Both the position numbers and the translations under genes were made by a program. Shown here piece after piece: positions 6,428-13,200 of a DNA stretch of 13,200 bases. Position 1 is the first letter of the stretch, and the number at the start of each line of letters is the position of its first letter. Source of the DNA: a bacterium (GTDB lineage: Bacteria; DRYD01; JALUEN01); NCBI GenBank assembly GCA_027052755.1, contig JALUEN010000120.1, positions 1 through 13,200 of the forward strand, in the 5' to 3' direction. Under the pieces are notes generated by a model. That model was given only the letters and a program-made list of their open reading frames with translations. It was not told the DNA's origin and searched no databases.

Positions 6428-8491
6428 CTATGTGGAGGCCTCTGCGCGCTCTCTCTGCCTCTCAGCTATTATCATCTGTGAAACGTTCGGTGGAGCCTCC
6501 TCATAGTGGGAGAACTTCATGGTGAAGGAACCCCTGCCTTGGGTCATAGACTTCAGCTCTATAGGGAAGTCTAACATCTCTGCGTATGGGACCAATGCCT
6601 TTATCCTCTGCCAACCTTTCCTGGATGATGGCTCCATTCCCATTATCCTAGCTCTCTTAGAGTTCAGAAGTCCTATTATATCTCCCATGAAGGAATCAGG
6701 TATATGTACCTCTACTTCTACTATAGGTTCCAGGAGCACTGGGTTAGCCTTGGACATAGCCTCCTTGAAAGCCATAGATCCTGCTATCTGGAAGGCTAGA
6801 TCACTTGAGTCAACCTCGTGGTATTTACCGTCAAAGAGCGTAACCTGTACATCAATTACCTTAAAGCCTGCTAGAACACCTTCCTCCATAGCCTTCAGTA
6901 CACCCTTCTCAACAGAAGGGATGAAGTTCTTAGGTATCACACCACCGACTATCTTGTCAACGAACTTAAAGCCCTCTCCTCTAGGAAGTGGTTCAATCTC
7001 TATATGACAGACTCCATACTGTCCCCTACCTCCAGACTGCTTTATATACTTTCCTAAACCAGTTGCCTTGCCCTTTATGGTCTCTCTGTAGGGAACCTTT
7101 CTAGGCTTCAGGTCAACGTTAACCTTATACCTCTTCTTAAGCTTAGACAGTATGATGTCCAGGTGTTGATCACCAAGGGTAGCTATGATGAACTGTTTTA
7201 CCTCGTTATCCCTGTAAGCTTTAAAGGTTCTATCCTCTTGCATAGTTCGGTTTATAGCGGTAGATAGCTTCTCCTCATCAGCTTTTGTCTTAGGTTCCAG
7301 GGCTCTCTCAAACAGTGGCTCTGGATAGGGGATCGGAGGTAATTTGTAATCGCTTCCAACCTCAGTTAGGGTATCCCCAGACTCTGTGTACTCAAGCTTG
7401 TATATCACACCTATATCACCAGTAGTTATCTCTTTAGCTGGCTTGTACTCGGAGGCGAAGACTGTGCCTAACTGAGTGATCCTCTCCTTCTCACCCTTCT
7501 CACTGTTGAAGACCACCTGATCCTGCTGGATCTTCCCTGAGAAGACCCTCACGTAGGTTATCTTTCCTATGTATGGGTCTATCACTGTCTTGAAGGCCCT
7601 AGCTATGAGGTTTTCACCAGGTTTTAAGGTCTCTCTCTCTTCGCCTTTGAGAACCTCTATCTCAACTTCGCTAGCGCTAGGCGCTATGTTCAGGATTAGA
7701 TCCAACATCACCTTAACTGAACCTGGTTTAAGGGCGGACACTGGGATAACCGGGTACAGGCTCCTAGACAACAGCGCGCCCTTGAGTCCTCTGAAGAACT
7801 CCTCCTCAGAGAGGGTCATCTCCTCAAGGTACTTCTCCAAGAGTTCCTCATCAGACTCAGCTGCTGCCTCCATTAGCTTCTCACGGTAGCTCTCCACTTG
7901 ATCAGCTAGGTCAGAAGGTATCTCAGTAGGTTTAGCGCCATCATTTGTGAACTCCCATGCCTTCATATTAATTATGTCCACTAGTCCCTTGAAGTCCGGA
8001 CCCTGACCTATAGGTAGAGCTATGGGTAAAGCTCTAGGTGTTAGGCTCTCCTGGATAGCTCCTAGAAGTTTAGAGAAGTCTGCTCCTTCTAAGTCAAACT
8101 TATTAAGCACTATAAATGTCGGTATAGGTCTATCCTCCTGGAGAGTGATCCAACTCTTCTCAGTTCCAACCTCTAAACCGCTAGTTGAGCTTATAACTAG
8201 CAGAGCCACATCGGCAGCAAAGACTCCTCCTAATATCTCACCCACTAGGTCAAAGAAACCAGGGGTATCTATCAGGTTGACCTTATTTGACTTCCTGTAT
8301 ATCACTGGAACCACTTTAGCGTTTAGAGTAGTACCTTTCTCCTTCTCCTCAGGTTCAAAATCACATAGCTCAGGTGTACCGAACTTGTTAAAAGCCTTAG
8401 CCAAAAATGCAGCAGTTGATATCAGCGAGGACTTACCTACCTCACCGTGTCCCAAAAGTACTAAGTTATATATCCTCTCTGGGGAACTCAT
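6428..8491 (-). CDS. Elongation factor G-like translational GTPase (EF-G-2 subgroup)
   Basis: Ribosome-associated GTPase related to EF-G; 687 residues with all five EF-G domains. G1 GHGEVGKSS (14-22), switch I KGTTL (52-56, RGITI in EF-G), G3 DTPGFFD (75-81), G4 NKFD (130-133), G5 SAL (252-254). Domain II begins near 296; the domain IV loop has GKYIKQSGGRGQYG (480-493) and YHEVDSSDLAFQIAGSMAF (557-575). Domain V ends with FTMKFSHYEEAPP. The catalytic His of EF-G (DTPGH) is Phe79 here. Residue choices at switch I and G3 place it with the EF-G-2/EF-G-like group (as in Thermus, from memory) and not with the main EF-G. Members bind GTP and the ribosome, but the cellular role is not settled. Start ATG at 8491 has GGAGG 9 bases upstream. 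It follows rpsO by 44 bases, away from the usual rpsL-rpsG-fusA-tuf cluster, which supports a paralog. Confidence 0.88.
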   Translation of the reverse strand: MSSPERIYNLVLLGHGEVGKSSLISTAAFLAKAFNKFGTPELCDFEPEEKEKGTTLNAKVVPVIYRKSNKVNLIDTPGFFDLVGEILGGVFAADVALLVISSTSGLEVGTEKSWITLQEDRPIPTFIVLNKFDLEGADFSKLLGAIQESLTPRALPIALPIGQGPDFKGLVDIINMKAWEFTNDGAKPTEIPSDLADQVESYREKLMEAAAESDEELLEKYLEEMTLSEEEFFRGLKGALLSRSLYPVIPVSALKPGSVKVMLDLILNIAPSASEVEIEVLKGEERETLKPGENLIARAFKTVIDPYIGKITYVRVFSGKIQQDQVVFNSEKGEKERITQLGTVFASEYKPAKEITTGDIGVIYKLEYTESGDTLTEVGSDYKLPPIPYPEPLFERALEPKTKADEEKLSTAINRTMQEDRTFKAYRDNEVKQFIIATLGDQHLDIILSKLKKRYKVNVDLKPRKVPYRETIKGKATGLGKYIKQSGGRGQYGVCHIEIEPLPRGEGFKFVDKIVGGVIPKNFIPSVEKGVLKAMEEGVLAGFKVIDVQVTLFDGKYHEVDSSDLAFQIAGSMAFKEAMSKANPVLLEPIVEVEVHIPDSFMGDIIGLLNSKRARIMGMEPSSRKGWQRIKALVPYAEMLDFPIELKSMTQGRGSFTMKFSHYEEAPPNVSQMIIAERQRERAEAST

Positions 8492-8535
8492 ATCTCCCTA
8501 CCTCCTTAGCGTGTGTTGTTAGGGTTAGGGTTATG

Positions 8536-8805
8536 TTACTTAGACAGGCCTAGTAACCTCTTGACCTTCTCATATCGCTCTGGGTACTTCTTTAGCATGT
8601 AGCTCCTCAGCTTCCTCATCTTAGCAACCAACCTCAGGAGCGTTCTCTGAGTCTGGTAATCCTTCTTGTGCTTAGCTAGATGTCTCTGAAGCTGAGCTAT
8701 CCTCGCCCTCAGGAGAGCGTACTGAACCTCTGGAGAACCAGTATCGCTCTCATGCCTAGCAAAGTACTTTATTATCTGTTCCTTCTCCTCTCTCTTCAGA
8801 GCCAT
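8536..8805 (-). CDS. rpsO: 30S ribosomal protein S15
   Basis: Small-subunit ribosomal protein that binds 16S rRNA in the central domain early in assembly. 89 residues, exactly the typical length. MALKREEKEQIIKYFARHE opens the first helix; HESDTGSPEVQ (18-28) is the family signature, and RLVAKMRKLRSYMLKKYPERY near the end is also conserved. ATG at 8805 has a GGGGGG tract 7 bases upstream. The 60-base gap on the upstream side holds a small AGAGA/TCTCT hairpin (8824-8836), and S15 often controls its own mRNA, but I cannot match this leader to a known S15-binding structure. rpsO usually precedes pnp; here the EF-G-like gene follows. Confidence 0.98.
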   Translation of the reverse strand: MALKREEKEQIIKYFARHESDTGSPEVQYALLRARIAQLQRHLAKHKKDYQTQRTLLRLVAKMRKLRSYMLKKYPERYEKVKRLLGLSK

Positions 8806-8865
8806 GTTATTCCCCCCTTAGTAAGAGACTTTCTCTATGAGCTTAAATTTTATATCAAGGGTTAA

Positions 8866-11331
8866 TTATCCTCCTTCGTAGTTTCTAGTATCTAAACTAG
8901 TGATGAACCTGAGTATTTCATCTGATTTAACTGGTTTTAGCCTAACCATATCTAGGGCAATATCGTTTAACAGGGCTACAGGTACTATCTTGTTATCCCT
9001 AGAGTACTCAAGGAGCGCCATCTTAAGGTCAAAATCTATTTCAGAGTCATCTGCGATAGTTTTTAATAAGTTCTGCCACTCATCCTTAAAGTTCTCGTCA
9101 ACTAAGAGCCACTGAACTATCTCAACAGCAACTTCCTTAGGCAATTGTTTCATTAGAGAGGGAAGCAGATCTTTCGTCTCTTCCGGGAAGATCCTATAGA
9201 GGACAAGCATAGCCTTACCTCTTAACTCCTTATCCGTCTCCATTAGAACTTTATCCTTAAGTTTAGTAAGCAGGGTATCTCCATATCCTACCTCCTTTAC
9301 GATTTTCCCAAGCTGAGCTAAATAGGAGGGATCAGATCTCAAGCTTAGAATTTCATCCATTATCCTATTAATGTGATCCTCCTGGAGATATCCCCTTTGA
9401 AGGTAGAAGTTAATCACATCTAGTTTCCCCTCTCTCTCAGTTTCATTCCTAGGCTCATAGGATAATATCTCCTCAAAAACCTTAGAAGCTCCCTCCATGT
9501 TAAAGGCGTTAACAAAAGCCCAGAACCTCTTTAAAGTCTCCTGAAAATCAAGCTCAGTTCCCTCTGAGAAGTCCTCTCTTGGAAGTCCTAGCTCCATCTC
9601 CTGAAGTTCTTCTTGAAGTTGAGGCTCTTCTCCAAAGAGGTCCACATCAACTGGTCCAAGTTCCTTCTCTATCTCCTTGTAGATCTCCTGAAGCTCCTCA
9701 TCTTCAAGAGCTTCAGCTGTAATCTCTTCCAGGGGAACCCCTTCCTGAGATTCCTGAGAGGTTTGAGGGACTTCTGTTAAAACCTCTTCCTCAGGTTTAA
9801 GTACCTGAGCTTGAACCTCACTCTCAGCTTTAGTGTCCTCGGCTTTGAGTTGGGTATCAACTTCAGCGCTAAGCTCAGGTCCAGATCCTGTCAACCCCTG
9901 CTGAAAGTTAACATCTAAGGTCGGCTCAACAGCTTCTGGCTCCACCGTCTGCTCCAGAGCCTGAAACTCTATCTCTGGAAGTTCTTGGAGAGAAGAGCTC
10001 TCCTCTGGATGTACAATCCCTATCTCATCTTCCCCTTTAGAGAGGGCCTGATCTTGAGCTCCTCCTTGAGGGGGCACCTCAGCAGAGGTTAACTCAGCAG
10101 TTATATCCCCAGTTTTTACATCTGGTTCTTCTAAAGGTGTTCCACTGGTAGGCTCAACTCCACTAACCTCTGAGGTTTTAACCCTATACTCAGTGCAGGG
10201 TACTGGTTTTATAGAGGATAGCATAACCAGGAGCTTGTTAAGTGATTCAGATGAAGCCGTAGCTCCCAGTTCCCTATCAGATATCCACAGCTGAAGTTCC
10301 TCAAAGAAATCATAGTTAGGATCTATCTGTATCTTATCTATAGGAAACCTACCTCCCTCTAAGATCCAAGAAGTCAAGAGATCAACGAGGAGATCTGAGT
10401 AGGAACCTCTCCTAGACTTTATCCTCTCGTTAATTGTTCTCTCTATCTCCTCAGATAAGTTTAGCTGAAGCCCCAGTGACGAGAGCGCTCTCCAATACAC
10501 AGCAGCGAGAAATGGGTTAACCTTCAAGATAGAGTTTAAGAAAGCGGAGGCCAATTCCCTAGCCACTTCCTCAGATATCAACAGACCTATAGTTAATATG
10601 GTCATAACCTTGAAACTATCACTTATCTCTGGGGAGACCAAGGTATTTATTAAGATATCCTTAACGTTTTCAAACTTCGCTAAGGTGAGGAGGTAGATTA
10701 TCAATGATAGTTTGTACTCGTAGTTAAAAGGTCCCTTAAGCTTATCAGATATCAGATTAAGTACCACCTCTCCTTCCAACTGATAGAGGTACTCTAAGGT
10801 TTTCACCATCTCCCTTAGATCCTCTGTTTTCAGGAACTTCTCCTTGAGCACCCTTGCGACTATAGCTTTCTCACCCTCATCAAGGAGGAAACTGAACACC
10901 AAGGGGAAGTCAAAGTTATCCAAGTCTCTCAAGAGGTCATAGATAAAGTTTTTAAACTCCTCCTCGGATAAGTACCTCTTTAAAAGCCTTATAGCCATCA
11001 ATCTCTGATATCTAGGATATTTAGGGTTGTTAACCTTCTCCTTAAGTGAGCTCAGTAGCTCTTCCTTCCTGCCGAACTCTATGAACTTCCTAGATATCAT
11101 TAAAGCGTCCTCATAGGATAGATTTGGATCCCTCATCAGGTCCATAAGTACTCCAATTACTTGGTCAAGTGTTAAGGTAGTTCCTAAGAGGGCTCCTAGA
11201 GCATTCAGTTTAAGCCTCATAGGGACATCCTTCATCTTAACTATCTTAAGGAGCAGCTCAGCCCCCTCTCTTGTCTTTCCACTCTTTATCAAGGTTCTAG
11301 CCTGGATGATCAGTTTTATGATATCGCTCAT
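8866..11331 (-). CDS. Large helical-repeat protein with acidic linker, unknown function
   Basis: I do not recognise a family. 821 residues, three parts. Residues 1-375 are almost wholly alpha-helical, with paired amphipathic helices resembling HEAT/TPR-like repeats (e.g. LLLKIVKMKDVPMRLKLNAL near 26-45). Residues about 380-590 form a long acidic linker rich in Glu, Gln, Pro, Ser, Thr and Val, probably disordered. Residues about 595-821 are again helical (ELRGKAMLVLYRIFPEETKD at 702-721 is HEAT-like). No signal peptide, membrane helix or catalytic motif is seen, so it is probably a cytoplasmic scaffold. The frame is open further upstream to 11418, but that part overlaps pheS; the ATG at 11331 has GGGGGGAG 5 bases upstream and lies 28 bases after the pheS stop. 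Position between pheS and rpsO suggests co-expression with translation genes; a role there is inference. Confidence 0.75.
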   Translation of the reverse strand: MSDIIKLIIQARTLIKSGKTREGAELLLKIVKMKDVPMRLKLNALGALLGTTLTLDQVIGVLMDLMRDPNLSYEDALMISRKFIEFGRKEELLSSLKEKVNNPKYPRYQRLMAIRLLKRYLSEEEFKNFIYDLLRDLDNFDFPLVFSFLLDEGEKAIVARVLKEKFLKTEDLREMVKTLEYLYQLEGEVVLNLISDKLKGPFNYEYKLSLIIYLLTLAKFENVKDILINTLVSPEISDSFKVMTILTIGLLISEEVARELASAFLNSILKVNPFLAAVYWRALSSLGLQLNLSEEIERTINERIKSRRGSYSDLLVDLLTSWILEGGRFPIDKIQIDPNYDFFEELQLWISDRELGATASSESLNKLLVMLSSIKPVPCTEYRVKTSEVSGVEPTSGTPLEEPDVKTGDITAELTSAEVPPQGGAQDQALSKGEDEIGIVHPEESSSLQELPEIEFQALEQTVEPEAVEPTLDVNFQQGLTGSGPELSAEVDTQLKAEDTKAESEVQAQVLKPEEEVLTEVPQTSQESQEGVPLEEITAEALEDEELQEIYKEIEKELGPVDVDLFGEEPQLQEELQEMELGLPREDFSEGTELDFQETLKRFWAFVNAFNMEGASKVFEEILSYEPRNETEREGKLDVINFYLQRGYLQEDHINRIMDEILSLRSDPSYLAQLGKIVKEVGYGDTLLTKLKDKVLMETDKELRGKAMLVLYRIFPEETKDLLPSLMKQLPKEVAVEIVQWLLVDENFKDEWQNLLKTIADDSEIDFDLKMALLEYSRDNKIVPVALLNDIALDMVRLKPVKSDEILRFITSLDTRNYEGG

Positions 11332-11359
11332 TAAAACTCCCCCCTTATTATTAAATTCT

Positions 11360-12421
11360 TTAAGCGGAGAACTGCTTAAGGAAGTCCAAGCGGTTCTCAT
11401 AGAACAGTCTGATATCATCTATCTGATATTTAAGCATAGCTATCCTCTCTATACCCATACCGAAAGCGAAACCTGTCCACTCCTGAGGGGAGATGCCAGC
11501 GTTACTTAAGACGTTAGGGTGTATCATCCCAGCTCCTAAGACCTCTATCCAACCCTCACCCTTACAGATGGGACAGTGAGGATCCTTTCCCCCGCACCTG
11601 AAACAGTCAATAGCAACCTCAGCGCTAGGTTCCGTAAAGGGGAAATAGCTGGGTATCAGCTTCACCTTCCTCTTACCACCGAAAACTCTGCTAGCGAACT
11701 CCATCAGAACACCTTTAAGGTGAGCGAAAGTTATCCCTTTATCAACGATAAAACCCTCTATTTGGTGAAACTGGAATGAGTGGGTGGGGTCCAGATCATC
11801 ACGCCTGTAGCATTTTCCTAAGCTAACCACCTTAAAAGGAGGTTTTCTCGTAGTCATAACCCTAACCTGAACCGGCGAGGTGTGACTTCTCAGGAGATAT
11901 CCAGGCCTAACCCAGAAGCTATCCCACATATCCCTAGCAGGGTGATCCGATGGAATATTTAAACCGTCAAAGTTATAGTACTCCTCCTCCAGCTCAGGTC
12001 CCTCAACTACCTCAAATCCTAATCCCATGAATACCTCCTTAAGCTCCCGCATGATCCTAGTCAACGGATGAATAGAAGGGGTGTAAGTAGGTTTATATCT
12101 AACGCTCAGGTCCTTCCTCTCCTCCAGCAGCCTCTTCCTCAGGATCTCCTCCCCTAACTTCTTCTCAAGCTCACTTAAATGTTTTGAGATCTCTTCTTTT
12201 AGTTGATTTAAGCTTCTTCCCAGCTCCCTAACTATCTCCTTTGGCAAGGTCTTCAGGGACTTCATCAACTCGCTTACCTCTCCCTTAGGGCCTATGAACC
12301 TCGCTCTGATCCTCTTCAGATCCTCCAAGTTTTTAAGCTCAGCTAGAGCTTCCTTGAAGTGCTCCTTAACCTCGTTAACCTTTTCCATAAGTTGATCTCT
12401 CAGATCCTTAGGGTCGCCCAT
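11360..12421 (-). CDS. pheS: Phenylalanyl-tRNA synthetase alpha subunit
   Basis: Catalytic subunit of the (alpha-beta)2 enzyme that charges tRNA-Phe. 353 residues, typical. The N-terminal coiled coil (about 1-105) should contact tRNA. The class II core starts near 115; motif 2 is GKCYRRDDLDPTHSFQFHQ (202-220), followed by IEG, and motif 3 is GFAFGMGIERIAM (317-329). A Cys4 knuckle (Cys273, Cys276, Cys283, Cys286) inserted before WIEVLGAGMIHPNVL probably binds zinc; such insertions occur in a subset of bacterial PheS. ATG at 12421 is chosen: GGGGGAG lies 5 bases upstream, while the in-frame GTG at 12427 abuts the purine tract. pheT normally follows directly; here the 821-residue helical protein follows after 28 bases, so pheT must be elsewhere. 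Confidence 0.97.
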   Translation of the reverse strand: MGDPKDLRDQLMEKVNEVKEHFKEALAELKNLEDLKRIRARFIGPKGEVSELMKSLKTLPKEIVRELGRSLNQLKEEISKHLSELEKKLGEEILRKRLLEERKDLSVRYKPTYTPSIHPLTRIMRELKEVFMGLGFEVVEGPELEEEYYNFDGLNIPSDHPARDMWDSFWVRPGYLLRSHTSPVQVRVMTTRKPPFKVVSLGKCYRRDDLDPTHSFQFHQIEGFIVDKGITFAHLKGVLMEFASRVFGGKRKVKLIPSYFPFTEPSAEVAIDCFRCGGKDPHCPICKGEGWIEVLGAGMIHPNVLSNAGISPQEWTGFAFGMGIERIAMLKYQIDDIRLFYENRLDFLKQFSA

Positions 12422-12467
12422 ATCCACTCCCCCTATCGCTTTACCTAAGCTTTCATCAATCCCTCAA

Positions 12468-13200
12468 TCATAGATCCTCAAGATCTATATCAACCTCTAT
12501 TCTCTCCCGCCTCTGAGTCCTGTACTTATCAGGAAGTGGCGACTCAGGGTGCCACTGAACCCCTAAGATCGGTAGTTCCCTATGATAAACGGCTTCCACT
12601 ATCCCATCCTTAGCGTAGCAGATAGGTTCTAAACCATCTCCTAATTTTCTAACCGCCTGGTGATGACGGCTGGTAACAAACCCACCGTGAGTAGCTTTAA
12701 GGTGATGAAGGAGATCCTTTAAATCATCGCTAATCTCCCTCTTCAGAAAGACTTGATGAGCTAACCTCCTCTTAGCCTCAGGAGATAACATAGAAGCTTG
12801 CTGATGAGCATCGCATAGGACAACTACTCCGGATAGCTCAGAGTTCATATCGTGGAACAAAGTTCCGCCAAAGAAGACGTTTATTAGTTGCATACCACGA
12901 CATATACCAAGGATAGGGAGTTTAAGCTTCACTGCCTCTTCCATAACCTTAAACTCAGCTTCATCTCGCTCCTCATCAATTTTCTCAAGATCAGGGAAGA
13001 TTATCTCCTCTCCCCACCTAGAGGGGTGTATATCCTTCCCGCCTGTGAAAATTAGTAATGTCCCCTTTAAGTTCCTGAGATCAGGTTTCTCCTTCCTGAG
13101 GTCAATCCAGCTAGGTTCCAAACTCCAGCTCTTAATTAACTCCTCATACTCATCTCTCCTAGATGGGGAATCTCCCCACGCTAAGAGCAGAGCTTTAGTA
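12468..13200 (-). CDS. Class I glutamine-amidotransferase-like hydrolase (peptidase C26), 5' end missing
   Basis: Probable gamma-glutamyl hydrolase of the C26/PuuD group, which cleaves gamma-glutamyl bonds, for example in gamma-glutamyl-GABA. The frame is open to the right edge with no stop; 243 residues are visible, so nearly the whole protein. TGGKDIHP (visible 52-59) is the family's GG-D-P segment, GICRGMQ holds nucleophile Cys100, and VQWHPES gives His217 and Glu219 of the Cys-His-Glu triad. A TTG at 13121 could be read as a start, but the upstream residues (KALLLAWGD, then the region before the first helix) fit the family's first strand, so the real start lies at or beyond the edge. It precedes pheS by 46 bases, probably in the same operon. 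The substrate is not predictable; some relatives act on other gamma-glutamyl amides. Confidence 0.85.
   Translation of the reverse strand, partial: TKALLLAWGDSPSRRDEYEELIKSWSLEPSWIDLRKEKPDLRNLKGTLLIFTGGKDIHPSRWGEEIIFPDLEKIDEERDEAEFKVMEEAVKLKLPILGICRGMQLINVFFGGTLFHDMNSELSGVVVLCDAHQQASMLSPEAKRRLAHQVFLKREISDDLKDLLHHLKATHGGFVTSRHHQAVRKLGDGLEPICYAKDGIVEAVYHRELPILGVQWHPESPLPDKYRTQRRERIEVDIDLEDL

Noticed and set aside
6519..7007. Plus-strand open frame of 162 codons opposite the EF-G-like gene
   Set aside because: Lies opposite conserved domains IV and V and has no recognisable protein features.
7668..7681. CGCTAGCGCTAG palindrome-like stretch as a possible binding site
   Set aside because: Falls inside the EF-G-like coding sequence and is explained by Ser-Ala codons; no second copy noted.
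8022..8522. Plus-strand open frame of 166 codons opposite the EF-G-like gene
   Set aside because: Antisense to a strongly conserved gene, no family resemblance, Ser/Pro-rich composition typical of reading the wrong strand.
8824..8836. Small hairpin (AGAGA/TCTCT) upstream of rpsO as an S15 autoregulatory element
   Set aside because: Only five pairs and no match to a known S15-binding leader; S15 elements vary too much to claim one here.
8806..8865. Promoter for rpsO in the 60-base gap
   Set aside because: TATAAA and TTGATA occur but not with acceptable spacing to partner boxes.
11332..11418. Upstream extension of the large helical protein to an overlap with pheS
   Set aside because: The extension encodes non-helical residues unlike the rest, overlaps pheS by about 60 bases and lacks a ribosome site; the ATG at 11331 has a strong one.

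Overview
This is a bacterial chromosomal segment, probably from a thermophile. It carries bacterial housekeeping genes (ribosomal proteins L9 and S15, PheRS alpha, an EF-G-like GTPase, a FabI-type enoyl reductase) and type IV pilus or type II secretion genes. The proteins are rich in Lys, Glu, Ile and Val, arginine is mostly AGG/AGA, and most genes have strong GGAGG-type ribosome sites. I cannot name the phylum. Coding density is high: there are 11 genes (two cut by the window ends), no gene-free stretch over 300 bases, and I see no RNA gene, insertion sequence, CRISPR array or phage gene. All genes are on the minus strand except one ABC ATPase.

Right block, read right to left on the minus strand (13200 to 6428): a class I glutamine-amidotransferase-like hydrolase (C26 family, 5' end outside the window), pheS, a large helical protein of unknown function with a long acidic linker, rpsO, and an EF-G-like GTPase. 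Gaps are 28 to 60 bases and no terminator is visible inside, so this looks like one translation-linked operon. pheT is not next to pheS; the unknown helical protein sits in its place.

Centre (5556 to 6427): a lone plus-strand ABC ATPase of the FtsE/LolD/MacB type. It diverges from the fabI-like gene and converges on the EF-G-like gene. The 107-base divergent region holds a TATAAT box for fabI and two mutually exclusive hairpins in the ABC leader.

Left block, minus strand (5555 to 1): fabI-like gene, rplI and a membrane-anchored Lys/Glu-rich protein, closely spaced. Then pilC/gspF with its own likely promoter and a clear intrinsic terminator. Just past that terminator a consensus promoter (TTGACA, 16 bases, TATAAT with an extended -10) starts a separate pilin unit: a PilX-like large minor pilin, a GC-rich hairpin, and a canonical FTLIE prepilin running off the left edge. 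PilC is the inner-membrane platform; the two pilin-like proteins would be its substrates or assembly-tip components.

Several starts were moved from the longest open frame to an internal ATG because of Shine-Dalgarno placement (pilC, fabI, the Lys/Glu-rich gene, the helical protein, pheS). I do not see a self-evident new system. The least explained parts are the 821-residue helical protein inside the translation operon and the Lys/Glu-rich anchored protein between rplI and pilC.
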